DNA from: Planctomycetaceae bacterium
GTDB taxonomy: Bacteria > Planctomycetota > Planctomycetia > Planctomycetales > Planctomycetaceae
Direction of reading: 5' to 3'
Length of the DNA: 54,866 nt
Assembly (NCBI GenBank): GCA_015485495.1
Contig: WFTL01000153.1
Coordinates: 1-54,866, forward strand
Each line of letters opens with the position of its first letter. The first letter of the stretch is position 1. Made by a program: the position numbers and the translations under genes. The notes beneath the pieces are model-generated. The model did not search any database, was not told the origin of the DNA, and saw nothing but the letters and a program-made list of their open reading frames with translations. Positions 54,565 through 54,866 of this stretch are shown in pieces.

Positions 54565-54634
54565 GGGTTGAAAAATGTGGAAATGCCGGTTTGATCGGTG
54601 GTTGTACAAACGCCATTCGATCAGGGAGACCGGC

Positions 54635-54866
54635 ATGTCCACGAGCGTATTCTATCGGGCACTGGGGATTCATGGCTACAAACACCAGTCGATTCGGGAG
54701 CAGGATGGCGGAATGGTGATCCAGGTGCAGCACGATGGCAGACCCCTGAAATGCCCTCGCTGCCGGGGAACGAACGTCATTCGTCGCGGGACCGTTCCCA
54801 GAAGCTGGGTCACCGTGCCCATCGGTCGCCGCTCGGTCACCCTCTTCGCCCAGGTCCCCCGCATCG
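54635..54866 (+). CDS. ISL3-family transposase, 5' part (runs off the window)
   Basis: The first 77 codons read MSTSVFYRALGIHGYKHQSI, then a zinc-ribbon half CPRCRG (about residues 44-49), VIRRGTVPRSWVTVPIGRRSV and FAQVPRI before the window ends. The N-terminus MSTSxxYxxxGIxGY, the CPxCG-type finger and the RxxxVPIGxRxVxLxxxVPR block are the ISL3 (IS204/IS1001/IS1096/IS1165) transposase helix-turn-helix/zinc-finger region. No frameshift is seen in the visible part, so this copy may be intact. The remainder, with the DDE catalytic core, is not in the window. Confidence 0.85.
   Translation, partial: MSTSVFYRALGIHGYKHQSIREQDGGMVIQVQHDGRPLKCPRCRGTNVIRRGTVPRSWVTVPIGRRSVTLFAQVPRI

Overview
The window looks like chromosomal DNA of a planctomycete, most likely order Planctomycetales. 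The evidence is the set of PVC-restricted families: a PVC-type haem-binding CxxCH protein, a DUF1549/DUF1553 giant with WD40 repeats, a DUF1501 twin-arginine protein and DUF1573. The DNA is GC-rich, GTG starts are common and gene order is loose. No species is claimed.

Layout. 0-6.1 kb holds miaE, two tiny lipoproteins, a YdcF/DUF218 protein, a DUF423 membrane protein, xerD, an SDR dehydrogenase and a DUF455 ferritin-like protein. 6.1-12.7 kb holds an ABC exporter half-molecule whose ATPase motifs are decayed, an ABC-2 permease, a UvrD-type helicase and ftsY. 12.7-18.2 kb is a heavy-metal RND efflux operon (His-rich secreted protein, adaptor, CzcA-type pump). 18.4-29.3 kb carries a coiled-coil membrane protein, tRNA-Gly(CCC), a C69-like hydrolase, a class III CoA-transferase/racemase, a membrane-anchored beta-propeller, a nitronate monooxygenase, a RibF protein fused to DUF952, a serine beta-lactamase-like protein and a YdjM-like membrane protein. 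29.6-36.6 kb is a tightly coupled operon (PVC cytochrome, Fe/2-oxoglutarate dioxygenase, Gfo/Idh dehydrogenase, MFS transporter) that plausibly oxidises and imports a small organic substrate. 37.2-44.1 kb is the DUF1549/DUF1553 plus DUF1501 pair. 44.1-45.3 kb holds a CPBP protease and tadA.

From about 45.3 kb the window turns accessory. A structured RNA with repeated UGAGA hairpin loops and an intrinsic terminator lies at 45550-45786. It is followed by a dispersed repeat and a repeat-rich secreted protein. From 48.2 to 54.5 kb an AT-richer segment is bounded by ISL3-family ends in the same orientation: a decayed 3' end on the left and an intact 5' end running off the window on the right. Inside are two copies of one arrangement: a small secreted Cys-rich protein ending in Cys, followed by a LolA-like protein with a C-terminal membrane anchor. 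One copy is also followed by a DUF1573 lipoprotein gene broken by an in-frame TGA. A glycosyltransferase remnant and repeat copies lie between them.

The best candidates for something undescribed are the tandem-hairpin RNA, the duplicated Cys-rich/LolA-like module, the RibF-DUF952 fusion and the motif-decayed ABC exporter. All functional statements come from reading motifs by eye; no database search was run.
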